A DNA stretch of 55,009 bases from an uncultured Pelagibacteraceae bacterium (GTDB lineage Bacteria; Pseudomonadota; Alphaproteobacteria; Pelagibacterales; Pelagibacteraceae), in NCBI GenBank assembly GCA_902612325.1, contig CACMDB010000007.1:1-55009 (forward strand), given 5' to 3'. The notes beneath the pieces were generated by a model. The model saw only the letters and a list, made by a program, of their open reading frames with translations, searched no databases and was not told the DNA's origin. Every line of letters begins with the position of its first letter. Within the stretch, counting starts at the first letter, position 1. Made by a program: the position numbers and the translations under genes. This document shows, one piece after another, positions 8,268 through 22,189 of this stretch.

Positions 8268-10034
8268 ATGTCTAAATTATATACAGGTGCTGAAATTGTA
8301 TTCAAATGTCTTAAAGATCAAGATGTTGAATTTATTTTTGGTTATCCAGGTGGTGCAGTATTACCGATTTATGATGAGTTAAAAAATCATAACACAATTA
8401 AGCATATTCTAGTTAGACATGAACAAGGCGCAGGCCATGCTGCAGAAGGTTATGCAAGATCATCAGGCAAACCAGGTGTTGTACTTGTTACTTCTGGACC
8501 TGGAGCAACCAATGTTGTTACCGCATTAACAGATGCATATATGGACTCTGTCCCACTAGTTTGTATATCAGGTCAAGTGCCAACACATCTAATTGGCACT
8601 GATGCATTCCAGGAATGTGATACAACTGGAATTACGAGACCATGCACAAAACATAATTGGTTAGTCAAAGATGTTAAAGATTTATCAAAAACTCTTCATG
8701 AGGCTTTTAGAGTTGCAACAACAGGAAGACCGGGGCCAGTTTTAGTCGATATACCTAAAGATATTCAATTTGCTAAAATGAGTTATTCAAAACCCAAAAT
8801 TGAAAAAAAACTAAATGGAAAATCGTTAAATCATTTTTCACAAAAGGACATTGATACTTTGATTGGTCTTATGAATAAATCAAAAAAACCCATTATTTAT
8901 TCTGGTGGTGGAGTGATAAACTCTGGACCAGAGGCGAGCAATGTTTTAAGAGAACTTGTAGAGCTTACAGGTTTTCCAATCACTTCAACACTGCAAGGTT
9001 TGGGTGCGTATCCAGGAGATGATAATCAATTTTTAGGCATGCTTGGTATGCACGGAACCTATGAAGCCAATAACGCGATGCATGATTGTGATTTATTAAT
9101 AAATATTGGTGCTAGATTTGATGATAGAATAACTGGTAAAATTGATGAGTTCTCTCCAAAATCCAAAAAAGTTCATATCGATATTGATCCTTCATCAATA
9201 AATAAAATCATTAAAGTTGATTTAGCATTAGTTGGTGATGTTAAAGAGGTTTTAAAAGGAATTACAAAAACTCTAAAGAAAAAAAACTTAGATTTGAAAA
9301 AATCAAACAAGCAACAAATTGCTAAGTGGTGGGAACAGATACAAAAATGGCGAACAAAAAATTCACTTCATTTCAAAAACAGTGATGAAACCATAAAACC
9401 TCAACATGCAGTTCAGAGATTGTACGAGCTTACAAAACACAAAGATACTTATGTCACGACTGAGGTGGGTCAACATCAAATGTGGGCAGCTCAACATTAT
9501 AAATTTAATAAACCGAATCGTTGGATGACCTCTGGAGGACTTGGAACAATGGGATATGGATTACCTGCCGCTGTGGGTGTCCAAATAGCCCATCCAAAAA
9601 AATTAGTAATTGATATTGCAGGTGAAGCTTCAGTTTTAATGACAATGCAAGAGATGTCTACTGCAGTTCAATATAATCTACCTATAAAAATTTTTATTTT
9701 AAATAATCAATACATGGGAATGGTGAGACAATGGCAAGAATTATTACATGAGAAAAATTACTCTGAGAGTTATACTGAGGCTTTACCTGATTTTATAAAA
9801 ATGGCAGAGGCTTATGGTTGTAAGGGTATAATGGCTGAAAAACCAGATGAATTGGATGAAAAAATTAGAGAAATGGTTGAGTTTGATGGACCTGTTATTT
9901 TTGATTGTCGAGTAGATCCAAATGAAAATTGTTTTCCAATGATCCCTTCAGGAAAACCTCATAACCAAATGATATTAGGACCAAGTGAAAAAGAGGAAAA
10001 TAAAATTACTGGTAAAGGTAAAGCTTTAGTTTAA
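8268..10034 (+). CDS. ilvI: Acetolactate synthase, large (catalytic) subunit
   Basis: A thiamine-diphosphate enzyme that condenses pyruvate with pyruvate or 2-ketobutyrate, the first shared step of valine, leucine and isoleucine synthesis. The 588-residue product has the catalytic Glu52 in [15 protein letters not shown], a central FAD/nucleotide-binding domain and a C-terminal ThDP motif starting IAGEAS with [12 protein letters not shown]. Its length and motifs are those of biosynthetic rather than catabolic enzymes. The regulatory subunit follows 2 bases after the stop. A short inverted repeat lies directly upstream. Confidence 0.95.
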   Translation: MSKLYTGAEIVFKCLKDQDVEFIFGYPGGAVLPIYDELKNHNTIKHILVRHEQGAGHAAEGYARSSGKPGVVLVTSGPGATNVVTALTDAYMDSVPLVCISGQVPTHLIGTDAFQECDTTGITRPCTKHNWLVKDVKDLSKTLHEAFRVATTGRPGPVLVDIPKDIQFAKMSYSKPKIEKKLNGKSLNHFSQKDIDTLIGLMNKSKKPIIYSGGGVINSGPEASNVLRELVELTGFPITSTLQGLGAYPGDDNQFLGMLGMHGTYEANNAMHDCDLLINIGARFDDRITGKIDEFSPKSKKVHIDIDPSSINKIIKVDLALVGDVKEVLKGITKTLKKKNLDLKKSNKQQIAKWWEQIQKWRTKNSLHFKNSDETIKPQHAVQRLYELTKHKDTYVTTEVGQHQMWAAQHYKFNKPNRWMTSGGLGTMGYGLPAAVGVQIAHPKKLVIDIAGEASVLMTMQEMSTAVQYNLPIKIFILNNQYMGMVRQWQELLHEKNYSESYTEALPDFIKMAEAYGCKGIMAEKPDELDEKIREMVEFDGPVIFDCRVDPNENCFPMIPSGKPHNQMILGPSEKEENKITGKGKALV

Positions 10035-10036
10035 GT

Positions 10037-11625
<1,589 letters not shown>

Positions 11626-11714
11626 ATTTTAGTTCCAAATTGGGATAAATTCAGTATTTTACTTTTGCAATCTAAACGAGAGGTTGTATATTTCAAAAAC
11701 AAAAAATTTTTGAT

Positions 11715-14326
<2,612 letters not shown>

Positions 14327-14331
14327 GAGTA

Positions 14332-15561
14332 ATGGCCTCTAGCAGAGATGATTTTATAATAGCAATTCGTTCTGCTTTTTTAAAAAAAAGCACTCAGCAA
14401 AAATTTTCTCTACTTACTTTAGTATTTATTTCTATATTTATTATCCTTTTATCAAGCCTAGACTTTAAGGCAGTAAGATATTTGAAGGCTGGATTAAGTG
14501 AGGTGGTTTATCGATCATCTTTTATAGTTTCTATACCAGAAAACTTTGTCAGGAATTCATTTATTAATATAATTGAATACACAACATTTTTTAATAGATA
14601 TCAAAATAACAGAGATGAATTGGATAAACTTAAATCTGATTTTGTATCTAACGAAATTATTCAGTATGAAAATCAAGAACTGAAGGTACTAATTGATGAT
14701 TATATTTCAAGTTCAAATAAAATTTTAGCAAAAATAATTGTTGATCATGATAGTCCCTTTCTAAAGAGTATAATCATAAATAAAGGCAGTAAAGACGATA
14801 TAAAAATTGGTACAAATATTTATGATCAATCCTACTTAGTTGGTCGGGTAATTGAGGTGAATTATAAGACATCAAGGGTATTATTGTTATCAGATTTAAA
14901 TTCTAATGTTCCAGTAACAATTGCCCCTCAAAATATCCAAGCAATAGTCACAGGGAGCGGAGACAATTTTGGACAAATTAAATATATTAAAGCGGGTTTA
15001 TCAGAGGAGTTAGTTGATGAAAGTATAGTTTACACCTCAGGTACCGGAGCAATATTTAAAAGTGGAGTACCAATAGGCAAATTAAGATCTAAAAAAGATG
15101 GTTCTTCTAATAGATACAACGTTGAATTCTACAGCGATTTTACACAATTAAAATATGTTTTTGCAGAAACAATTACTCAAATTGAAATTCCTCAAGTTGA
15201 ACCAGAATCAGTTCCAATTGAAGATAAAAGTGAAGAACTTGAAGAGTCAAAGTTAAAGATTTTAGAAGATGAGCTTAAAATTATTGAGGAGACTAATTTA
15301 AAATTTATAGAGGAAAATGAAAATTTAACTAGTGAAATTAATGATTTAAACAATCAAATTTCAGTTTTAAATAATGAAATTTTTTTACAAAAGCAAAAAA
15401 TCAATCAATTCAATATTGATACTCAAGAATTAGAATTTTTAAAGTTAAACTTAGAACATGGTCATAAATGCAGAAAATCTTTTTTTAATGCTGATGGTTT
15501 TAATGTTGGAACTGAAGAGTACAAGAGTTGTGTTTTAAATGGAGGTAGAACAGGTGGCTAA
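14332..15561 (+). CDS. mreC: Rod-shape protein MreC with long C-terminal coiled-coil extension
   Basis: A periplasmic scaffold of the elongasome. The 409-residue product has a short cytoplasmic tail, one membrane anchor (about 25-41), a helical segment and the beta-rich MreC core to about residue 285. It is then extended beyond the usual length by a Glu/Leu/Asn-rich coiled coil (about 295-375) and a short tail with two cysteines, Cys380 and Cys400, in a C-x8-GF-x2-GT-x5-C pattern. The core is typical; the extension is not part of the standard family and its role is unknown. The 3' end contains the mreD ribosome site. Confidence 0.9.
   Translation: MASSRDDFIIAIRSAFLKKSTQQKFSLLTLVFISIFIILLSSLDFKAVRYLKAGLSEVVYRSSFIVSIPENFVRNSFINIIEYTTFFNRYQNNRDELDKLKSDFVSNEIIQYENQELKVLIDDYISSSNKILAKIIVDHDSPFLKSIIINKGSKDDIKIGTNIYDQSYLVGRVIEVNYKTSRVLLLSDLNSNVPVTIAPQNIQAIVTGSGDNFGQIKYIKAGLSEELVDESIVYTSGTGAIFKSGVPIGKLRSKKDGSSNRYNVEFYSDFTQLKYVFAETITQIEIPQVEPESVPIEDKSEELEESKLKILEDELKIIEETNLKFIEENENLTSEINDLNNQISVLNNEIFLQKQKINQFNIDTQELEFLKLNLEHGHKCRKSFFNADGFNVGTEEYKSCVLNGGRTGG
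15541..15546 (+). promoter_or_regulatory. Ribosome-binding site that decides the mreD start
   Basis: GGAGGT lies 7 bases before GTG 15554 inside the end of mreC. The alternative ATG at 15539 lies upstream of this site and has no Shine-Dalgarno sequence of its own, so GTG 15554 is the better start. Confidence 0.6.
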
Positions 15562-16060
15562 CTTAAAGACAAAGGGAACATTTTCTAAATTATATACCTG
15601 GTTACCAATAATTTTCTTATTTGTCTCAGTGCTTAATGAATTTGATTTTAATTATTTAAAACTTGAGTATTTTTCTTTTAATTTCCCATTTATTTTGATC
15701 TTTTTCTTTACCTTAAAAGATTTTAAACATTTTGATTATCTTTTTGTATTTTTTGCCGGTTTGCTCAACGACACTGTTATAGGTTTGCCCCTGGGTATTA
15801 GCAGCTTGTCTTATACACTAATTTGTATTGCTACGGCATATATTAGAAATATAACAATTAGGCCAAGTCCCATGAAAGATTGGTTCTACTTTTTATTTAT
15901 AATAAGTTTGATTAACTCTTTAAATTACTCAGTTTTAAGTTTGTTCTTTTCGTACAACCTGGTTTTAATGAGTTATTTAGTCAACACAACTTGTACATTT
16001 TTACTTTACATAATTTTTGTATCAATATTTAAATATTATATGAAAGGAATTAATGATTAA
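15554..16060 (+). CDS. mreD: Rod-shape membrane protein MreD
   Basis: A multi-pass inner-membrane component of the elongasome. The product (168 residues from the GTG start) is almost entirely hydrophobic, with about five membrane segments, and includes the family-like stretch FAGLLNDTVIGLPLGISSL. Identification rests on hydropathy, that motif and position between mreC and the PBP2 gene. The start is chosen by a GGAGGT site 7 bases upstream; an ATG at 15539 would add five residues. It overlaps mreC by 8 bp and the PBP2 gene by 8 bp. Confidence 0.88.
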   Translation: MANLKTKGTFSKLYTWLPIIFLFVSVLNEFDFNYLKLEYFSFNFPFILIFFFTLKDFKHFDYLFVFFAGLLNDTVIGLPLGISSLSYTLICIATAYIRNITIRPSPMKDWFYFLFIISLINSLNYSVLSLFFSYNLVLMSYLVNTTCTFLLYIIFVSIFKYYMKGIND

Positions 16061-17927
16061 TTCTTCAAGTGATAATGTAAAGAAACTTAACTCTATTAAT
16101 AGAAGAATGTTCATTACAGGTTCATTAAAATTTTTTGTAATGATAGGAATAGTCAGTAGATTATTCTTTTTACAAGTTAAAGAAAATAAAAAGTATTTAA
16201 CTCTTTCCGACAAAAATAGAATTAGAGAATGGAAGTTAGCCCCTGTGAGAGGAGAATTTCATGATTATTTTGGTAATGTTATTGCAGGAAATTTTGAAGC
16301 TTATCAACTCCACGTGATACCAGAACAAGTTGAAGATTTTAGGTATGTTATATATCGATTAAAAGACTTACTAGAATTGTCAGATAACGAATTTAAGAAA
16401 GTATTAAAAAAGAAAAATGAAATAAAGCCTTGGGAAACTTTAATTGTTTCTGATAATTTGAGTTGGCAAAAGTTTTCAAAGATTAATAATCATTTATATG
16501 ATTTAAATGGTGTAAAACCAGTTATATCTATTTCAAGAAACTATCCTTTTAAAGAAAATTTCACTCATTTAATTGGTTATGTCAGTCAAGCAAACCAAGA
16601 TGACATTGAGTCAACACAAGCTATAAAGAAAAATTTTGTTCCAGGTTTAAAAGTTGGGAAAGTTGGTTTAGAAAAAACATTTGAAGAAAAATTAATAGGC
16701 ACAAATGATATTGAGAGATATGAAGTAAATGCTTATGGCAGAAGAATCAGTCAATTAGAATTTCAAAAAGGTGAAAAAGGTAAAACTTTAAGATTAACTA
16801 TTGATACTGAGGTTCAGAAGTTAGCAAACGAATTACTTAAGGATAAAGCTGGCTCTATTTGTGTTATGGATATTTACACAGGTGCAGTGGTTGCAATGCA
16901 TTCTTCACCATCATTTGATCCCAACTTATTTGTGTTTGGTATTAGTCAGGATGATTGGCAATTAATTCGTAATGATCCAATGAAACCATTAGTGAATAAA
17001 ACTTTACAAGGAAATTACTCACCAGGTTCAACGATTAAACCGATTGTTGCTTTATCTGCACTTGAGAATGGAATAGTTAACACAAGTTTTACAGTTAGAT
17101 GTACTGGTAAAACAGAAATGTATGGCCAGACTTATCATTGCTGGAAGAAAAAAGGTCATGGTTATGTAAGTTTAAGAAATGCAATGAAGCAGTCTTGTGA
17201 CACCTATTTTTATGAAGTTGCCCGTAAACTTGGTGTTGATAAATTGAGCGAAACTGCAAAAAAATTTGGTCTCGGAGAAAAAGTTTTTGGTGATTTGTTT
17301 GATATTGAAAAAAAAGGATTAATTCCAAATACTCAATGGAAAAAGAATGCCCTGGGTAAAGGATGGTTATTAGGTGAAACAATAATTACAGGCATAGGAC
17401 AAGGTTATATCCAAACCACTCCAATTCAATTATGTTTAATGACCGCCCAAATTGCAAATGGGGGTTATAAAATTTATCCTCATATTGTTGTAGATGATAA
17501 AGCTAAAGATCAGCCTATAGATAAATTTACCCCACTTTATAAAAACTCAAAAAATATCAAGATTGTCCAAGATGCTATTTTTGGTTCAACCAATGAAGTA
17601 ATGGGCACATCTTATCGTTCAAGAATTGATAATCCAAAATATCAGTTTGCTGGTAAAACTGGTACAGCGCAGGTTAAAAAAATTACTGAGGAAGAAAGAG
17701 AATTGGATCTTAAAACATTCCAGATTCCATACGAGCAAAGAGATCATGCTTTATATGTAGCCTTTGGGCCTTATAAAAATCCAAGATACGCATTAAGTGT
17801 CATTGTAGAACATGGAGGAAACGGAAGTACAACTGCCGCTCCAATGGCAACTAAATTATTTAAATTGATTATTGACCGACACAAGATCAGAGAGTCATTG
17901 AGAAATAAAAAATATTTGGAGATATAG
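16053..17927 (+). CDS. mrdA: Penicillin-binding protein 2 (elongation transpeptidase)
   Basis: Cross-links new peptidoglycan during rod elongation, working with RodA. The 624-residue product has an N-terminal membrane anchor (about 20-41), a pedestal/dimerisation domain, and a transpeptidase domain with the three active-site motifs: STIK at 326-329 (in NYSPGSTIKP), SCD at 381-383 and KTGT at 535-538. SCD in place of SxN is usual for PBP2. Its position between mreD and rodA (rodA starts at the next base after the stop) supports the call. Confidence 0.96.
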   Translation: MINSSSDNVKKLNSINRRMFITGSLKFFVMIGIVSRLFFLQVKENKKYLTLSDKNRIREWKLAPVRGEFHDYFGNVIAGNFEAYQLHVIPEQVEDFRYVIYRLKDLLELSDNEFKKVLKKKNEIKPWETLIVSDNLSWQKFSKINNHLYDLNGVKPVISISRNYPFKENFTHLIGYVSQANQDDIESTQAIKKNFVPGLKVGKVGLEKTFEEKLIGTNDIERYEVNAYGRRISQLEFQKGEKGKTLRLTIDTEVQKLANELLKDKAGSICVMDIYTGAVVAMHSSPSFDPNLFVFGISQDDWQLIRNDPMKPLVNKTLQGNYSPGSTIKPIVALSALENGIVNTSFTVRCTGKTEMYGQTYHCWKKKGHGYVSLRNAMKQSCDTYFYEVARKLGVDKLSETAKKFGLGEKVFGDLFDIEKKGLIPNTQWKKNALGKGWLLGETIITGIGQGYIQTTPIQLCLMTAQIANGGYKIYPHIVVDDKAKDQPIDKFTPLYKNSKNIKIVQDAIFGSTNEVMGTSYRSRIDNPKYQFAGKTGTAQVKKITEEERELDLKTFQIPYEQRDHALYVAFGPYKNPRYALSVIVEHGGNGSTTAAPMATKLFKLIIDRHKIRESLRNKKYLEI

Positions 17928-19055
17928 ATGTATCAACATACAAGATTAACAACAAATAGACTTGGTTTTTTTCAAAAATTTAGAAACTTTGATTATATAC
18001 TTTTGGTTTGTATCTTGTTACTTGGCTTTATTAGTTTAGCAACAATGTATTCTACTGATGGTGGTGAGATTAAATTTCATACCAAAAGCCATTTTACAAA
18101 ATTAGCAGTATTTACTTTAATGATGCTAGTAATGTCATTTATCAATATCAAGTATTGGTTCTCAATAGGTTATTTAGCTTATGTAGCGGTAGTAGGTTTG
18201 TTAGTAGGGACCTATTTATTTGGAATTACCTCATCAGGCTCTCAAAGATGGATAAATTTATATTTCATAAATTTACAACCATCTGAATTGATGAAAATAT
18301 TTATTATTGTTTGTTTGGCTAAATTTTTTCATCGAATGAAGTTAGAAAATGTCAATTCAATTTATACAATTTTAACTTCTTTAATAATAATTCTTTTACC
18401 AATGGGGTTAGTAATTGTACAACCAGACCTTGGAACTGCAGTTCTTATTGCTATAAGTGGGATAGGTGTATTATGGTTTGCGGGTATTAATTATAAGTAT
18501 TTTATTTATACTATCCTTGGATTTATAATCTCTTTACCTTTTGTAATAGCTTTCTTGAAGCCTTATCAGAAATTGAGAGTGTTGACATTTCTAAATCCTG
18601 ATAAGGATCCCCTAGGTGCTGGTTATCAAATCATTCAATCAAAAATAGCTGTGGGATCAGGAGGTATATTTGGTAAAGGTTTTTTAAAAGGCACTCAAAG
18701 CTATCTTGAGTTTTTACCTGAAAAACATACTGATTTTATTTTCACACTTTTCTCAGAGGAATTTGGTTTCGTTGGCTCTGCAATTCTCTTAGTGATTTAT
18801 GCAATCATTATTTATAGAATTGTCGCAATCGGCGCTAGTTCCAGAAGTTATTTTGCAAAGATTTTTTGTTATAGTTTTGGTGCAGCTATTTTTGTATTCA
18901 TTACTATTAATATGAGTATGGTTTTAGGTTTACTACCTATAGTAGGTTCTCCTTTACCAATTATGTCCTATGGTGGATCCTCTATGCTAGCAACTATGAT
19001 TGGCTTTGGAATTGTCATGAGTGCTAGAGTTCACAATCAACAATTGATTGCCTAA
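17928..19055 (+). CDS. rodA: Peptidoglycan glycosyltransferase RodA (SEDS family)
   Basis: Polymerises lipid II into glycan strands. The 375-residue product has about ten membrane segments and SEDS signatures including QPSELMKI, VQPDLGTAVLI, GGIFGKGFLKGTQ, LPEKHTDFIF and LPIMSYGGSSM. A GGAG ribosome site is present in the last codons of the PBP2 gene. It closes the elongasome cluster; a 49-base gap follows. Confidence 0.96.
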   Translation: MYQHTRLTTNRLGFFQKFRNFDYILLVCILLLGFISLATMYSTDGGEIKFHTKSHFTKLAVFTLMMLVMSFINIKYWFSIGYLAYVAVVGLLVGTYLFGITSSGSQRWINLYFINLQPSELMKIFIIVCLAKFFHRMKLENVNSIYTILTSLIIILLPMGLVIVQPDLGTAVLIAISGIGVLWFAGINYKYFIYTILGFIISLPFVIAFLKPYQKLRVLTFLNPDKDPLGAGYQIIQSKIAVGSGGIFGKGFLKGTQSYLEFLPEKHTDFIFTLFSEEFGFVGSAILLVIYAIIIYRIVAIGASSRSYFAKIFCYSFGAAIFVFITINMSMVLGLLPIVGSPLPIMSYGGSSMLATMIGFGIVMSARVHNQQLIA

Positions 19056-19069
19056 GTATAATTTGTCGC

Positions 19070-19099
19070 TTAACTTATTTGATAGATAAATTGTATATT
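19070..19099 (+). promoter_or_regulatory. Possible near-leaderless promoter of the 19.1-23.8 kb operon
   Basis: TATATT (19094-19099) lies 5 bases before ATG 19105, with TTAACT (19070-19075) 18 bases upstream of it. If used, transcription would begin at or next to the start codon. The -35 match is weak (4 of 6). Confidence 0.28.
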
Positions 19100-19104
19100 T
19101 TTTT

Positions 19105-20346
19105 ATGAGTAAAAATTTACATGTGGGAATTGTTGGCTCAGGAATTCAAGGAGTATCCAATGCTTTATTTCTTCAAAAAAAAGGTTTTAAAGTAACTATA
19201 TTTGATAGAGATAACCCTGGCAGTCCAGCAGCCTCATATGGAAATGCTGGCCACTTTTCACCATATGCTTCATTGTCATTGAATAGAACGGATGTACTTG
19301 CTGATGTACCAGCAATGTTATTAAGTTCAACAGGGCCACTTGCTTTAAAATGGAATTATGTGCCAAAAATGCTTCCTTGGTTTTTCAAGTTTATTTTGAA
19401 TACAACAAAAAATAAAATGATGCATACCGCAAGAAATATGCATCAAATTTTAGATTTAGCTTTACCTGCTTATGATGAACTTTTTGATGAAATTAATTTA
19501 GATGGTCTCGTTGAAAATAAAGGAATACTCTACATTTGGAATGATAAAGATTTAAAGAGTAGAGAGTTAGAAATTAAAGTGAGAGATGAACTTGGTGTAA
19601 AACAACAACTGGTCAATAAATCTGAAATTCACGATCTCGAACCGAATATAAAACCCTTTTATCATGCAGGAGTTTATTATCCATATGCAAGACATGCGCG
19701 AAACCCTAAAAAAATCTTACTTAAATTATTTGAATTATTTTTAAAAAAAGGTGGAAAGTTTGAAAAGAAAAATATCAATGATATTGAGTTTGATACAGAA
19801 AAACCAGTTTTTGTAACTGATGGTGAAAGATATACTTTTGATAAAATTGTAATTGCCTGTGGAGCTTTCTCAAAAAAATTAACAGATAATTTAGGTGAAC
19901 AAATTCCCCTTGATACTGAAAGAGGTTACCATGTTCACTTCAAAGATTGTGATCATCTTTTAAGTAGACCCGTTATTTTTTCTAATAGAGGATTTGGTAT
20001 CACTCCTATGGAACAGGGATTAAGAGTGGTTGGTACAGTTGAGTTCGGTGGATTAGATAATCCCCTGTCAAAATCTAGAATAAAAAATTTGATTGATAAT
20101 GCCAAGTATATGTTAGGCGATCTTCCAGATCATGAAGATGAATGGTTAGGTTTTAGACCGACGCTACCTGATTTTTTACCAGTGATGGGACCTTCAAAAA
20201 ATTATAAAAATGTATTTTATTGTTTTGGTCATCATCATTTAGGATGGACATTAGGTCCAATTTCTGGAAAGATTGTCTCCGGAATGATAGCTAAAGAAAA
20301 TACTAATCTAAATTTAGATCCTTATAGCTCAGCAAGATTTAGTTAA
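19105..20346 (+). CDS. D-amino-acid dehydrogenase-like FAD oxidoreductase (DAO/DadA family)
   Basis: A 413-residue flavoenzyme with an N-terminal FAD motif GSGIQG (11-16) in VGIVGSGIQG, followed by YGNAGHFSP, which is close to the DadA pattern, and a C-terminal GHHHLGWTLGPISGKIVSGM closing the FAD site. LGFRPTLPDFLPVMG is also typical of DadA-type enzymes. By family it oxidatively deaminates D-amino acids to 2-oxo acids and passes electrons to the respiratory chain. The exact substrate is unknown; other amine oxidations in the DAO superfamily are possible. It heads an overlapping operon and lies directly after the peptidoglycan elongation genes, a possible but unproved source of D-amino acids. 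Confidence 0.82.
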   Translation: MSKNLHVGIVGSGIQGVSNALFLQKKGFKVTIFDRDNPGSPAASYGNAGHFSPYASLSLNRTDVLADVPAMLLSSTGPLALKWNYVPKMLPWFFKFILNTTKNKMMHTARNMHQILDLALPAYDELFDEINLDGLVENKGILYIWNDKDLKSRELEIKVRDELGVKQQLVNKSEIHDLEPNIKPFYHAGVYYPYARHARNPKKILLKLFELFLKKGGKFEKKNINDIEFDTEKPVFVTDGERYTFDKIVIACGAFSKKLTDNLGEQIPLDTERGYHVHFKDCDHLLSRPVIFSNRGFGITPMEQGLRVVGTVEFGGLDNPLSKSRIKNLIDNAKYMLGDLPDHEDEWLGFRPTLPDFLPVMGPSKNYKNVFYCFGHHHLGWTLGPISGKIVSGMIAKENTNLNLDPYSSARFS

Positions 20347-20350
20347 TCAA

Positions 20351-21244
20351 ATGCAAAATACTAAGGCATACATAATGCTAGTATGTGCAACATTATTTTG
20401 GGCAGGAAACTTTACATTAGCAAAGCTTGCTTATTTAGAAAATATACCTCCCAACTCACTCGCATTTTTAAGGTGGTGCCTAGTATGGATAATATTACTT
20501 CCCTTCACCTATAAAGAGATATTAAAATTAAAAAATCAAATTAAAGGAAATTTATCATTATTTCTTATTCTCGGCTCTACTAGTGTATGTATATTTACTT
20601 CTTTTACTTATAACGCTTTAAATTACACGCAAGTAATTAACGCATCACTTTTTAATACTGCAATACCTGTAACAATAATTTTAGTTTGTTTTTTATTAAA
20701 AATTGAAAAAACAAATATTTTTCAAATATCTGGATTAGTCATTTCAGTTTTAGGAATTTTAGCTATTATTACTAAACTTGATCTAAATATTTTACTTACC
20801 TTAAATTTTAACAAAGGCGATTTATTTATGGTCGGAGCAATTATTGCTTGGGGAATATATTCTGCGTATTTGAGAAAAAGAAACTTCGAAGTATCTTTAC
20901 TTGCTCTTGTCCATATAATTTGCACATTTGGATTAATTTTTCTTTTGCCTCTATTCATTTTAGATATGACACAAGGCAAAATTATTGAGATGAGTAGTAA
21001 TTTTTTTTATATTTTAGTTTATGTTGCAATATTTCCAAGTATTGGCTCTTACTATTGTTGGGCTGGCGCTGTTTCAATCATTGGGGCAAATCGAGCTGGA
21101 ATATTTTTATCTTTAATTCCATTATTTAGTACTTTGATGGCGATATTCTTTTATAATGAGCAGTTTCAATTTTTTCACTTGATTGGGGCAATTTTAATTA
21201 TATTAGGTTTATTTTTATCAAATAAAGAAATTAAAAATGCTTAA
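20351..21244 (+). CDS. EamA/DMT-family transporter
   Basis: A 297-residue protein with ten predicted membrane helices in two homologous halves, with ATLFWAGNFTLAKLAY and LRWCLVWIILLPF in the first half and WGIYSAYLRKR followed by a second EamA domain in the second. The family exports or imports small metabolites, often amino acids or nucleotide derivatives; direction and substrate cannot be read from sequence. It is 4 bases downstream of the FAD enzyme and overlaps the next gene by 8 bp, so it probably handles a substrate or product of the pathway. Confidence 0.85.
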   Translation: MQNTKAYIMLVCATLFWAGNFTLAKLAYLENIPPNSLAFLRWCLVWIILLPFTYKEILKLKNQIKGNLSLFLILGSTSVCIFTSFTYNALNYTQVINASLFNTAIPVTIILVCFLLKIEKTNIFQISGLVISVLGILAIITKLDLNILLTLNFNKGDLFMVGAIIAWGIYSAYLRKRNFEVSLLALVHIICTFGLIFLLPLFILDMTQGKIIEMSSNFFYILVYVAIFPSIGSYYCWAGAVSIIGANRAGIFLSLIPLFSTLMAIFFYNEQFQFFHLIGAILIILGLFLSNKEIKNA

Positions 21245-22187
21245 AGTTGCAATATTAGACGACTATCAAAATGTTTCTCAACAATTTGTTGATCTTGAAA
21301 AACTTGCAGGAAAATATGAAATCAAAATTTTTAGTGAGCCCTTTGAGGATGAGGCCGATGTCATAGATAAATTGTCTGATTTTGAGGCATTATTAGTGAT
21401 GAGAGAACGAACTCCCATTACTAAAAATATAATAGAAAATTTATCTAAGCTAAAATTCATAATTACCAGTGGATTAAGGAATAAAGCAATTGATCTAGCT
21501 GCTGCCAAAAAAAGAAAGATTATTGTTAGTGGAACAGAAAGTAATTTAAATCCAACTCCAGAACTAACTTGGGCTTTAATTCTTGGCTTAGCCAGAAATA
21601 TTAAAGAGGAAATAGATAATATGTATCAGGGTTATTGGCAAACCACAGTTGGCGTTGAGCTCAAAGGAAAAATTCTTGGATTAATTGGACTTGGAAAGGT
21701 AGGTTCTCAAGTTGCAAAAATAGGTAAAGCTTTTGGTATGCAAGTAATGGCCTGGAGTGAAAATCTTAGTCTTGATAAATGTAAAGAGCTAGATGTTTTA
21801 CCTTGCACTAAAGAGGATTTAATTAAAAATTCTGATTTCTTATCTATTCATGTGCAAGGCGGTGAAAGATATAAAGATTGTATTACTTTAAAAGAACTAG
21901 ATAAGATGAAAAAAACTGCTTTTTTAATCAATACTTCGAGAGGGCCAATAATTAATGAAGATGATTTAATTATTGCTTTATCCACCAATGAAATTGCTGG
22001 TGCTGGATTGGATGTTTACGAAAAAGAACCTTTACCAGAGAATAACAAACTAAGATTTTTACCCAATGCTTTATTAACACCTCATTTAGGATATGTGACT
22101 GCAGAAAATTACAATGTCTATTACAGCCAAATGATCGAGTCACTTGAAGCTTGTGCAAGCGGTAAGCCAATCCGTGTAATCGAATAG
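21237..22187 (+). CDS. D-isomer-specific 2-hydroxyacid dehydrogenase
   Basis: A 316-residue NAD(P)-dependent reductase/dehydrogenase of the phosphoglycerate dehydrogenase superfamily. It shows the Rossmann motif GLIGLGKVGSQVAK, the catalytic Arg in NTSRGPIINEDDL, a Glu in GLDVYEKEPLP, and the catalytic His in LTPHLGYVT. By family it interconverts 2-oxo and D-2-hydroxy acids. In context it could reduce the 2-oxo acid made by the DadA-like enzyme upstream, which is inference. It overlaps the transporter gene and sits 2 bases before the deacetylase gene. Confidence 0.88.
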   Translation: MLKVAILDDYQNVSQQFVDLEKLAGKYEIKIFSEPFEDEADVIDKLSDFEALLVMRERTPITKNIIENLSKLKFIITSGLRNKAIDLAAAKKRKIIVSGTESNLNPTPELTWALILGLARNIKEEIDNMYQGYWQTTVGVELKGKILGLIGLGKVGSQVAKIGKAFGMQVMAWSENLSLDKCKELDVLPCTKEDLIKNSDFLSIHVQGGERYKDCITLKELDKMKKTAFLINTSRGPIINEDDLIIALSTNEIAGAGLDVYEKEPLPENNKLRFLPNALLTPHLGYVTAENYNVYYSQMIESLEACASGKPIRVIE

Positions 22188-22189
22188 TT

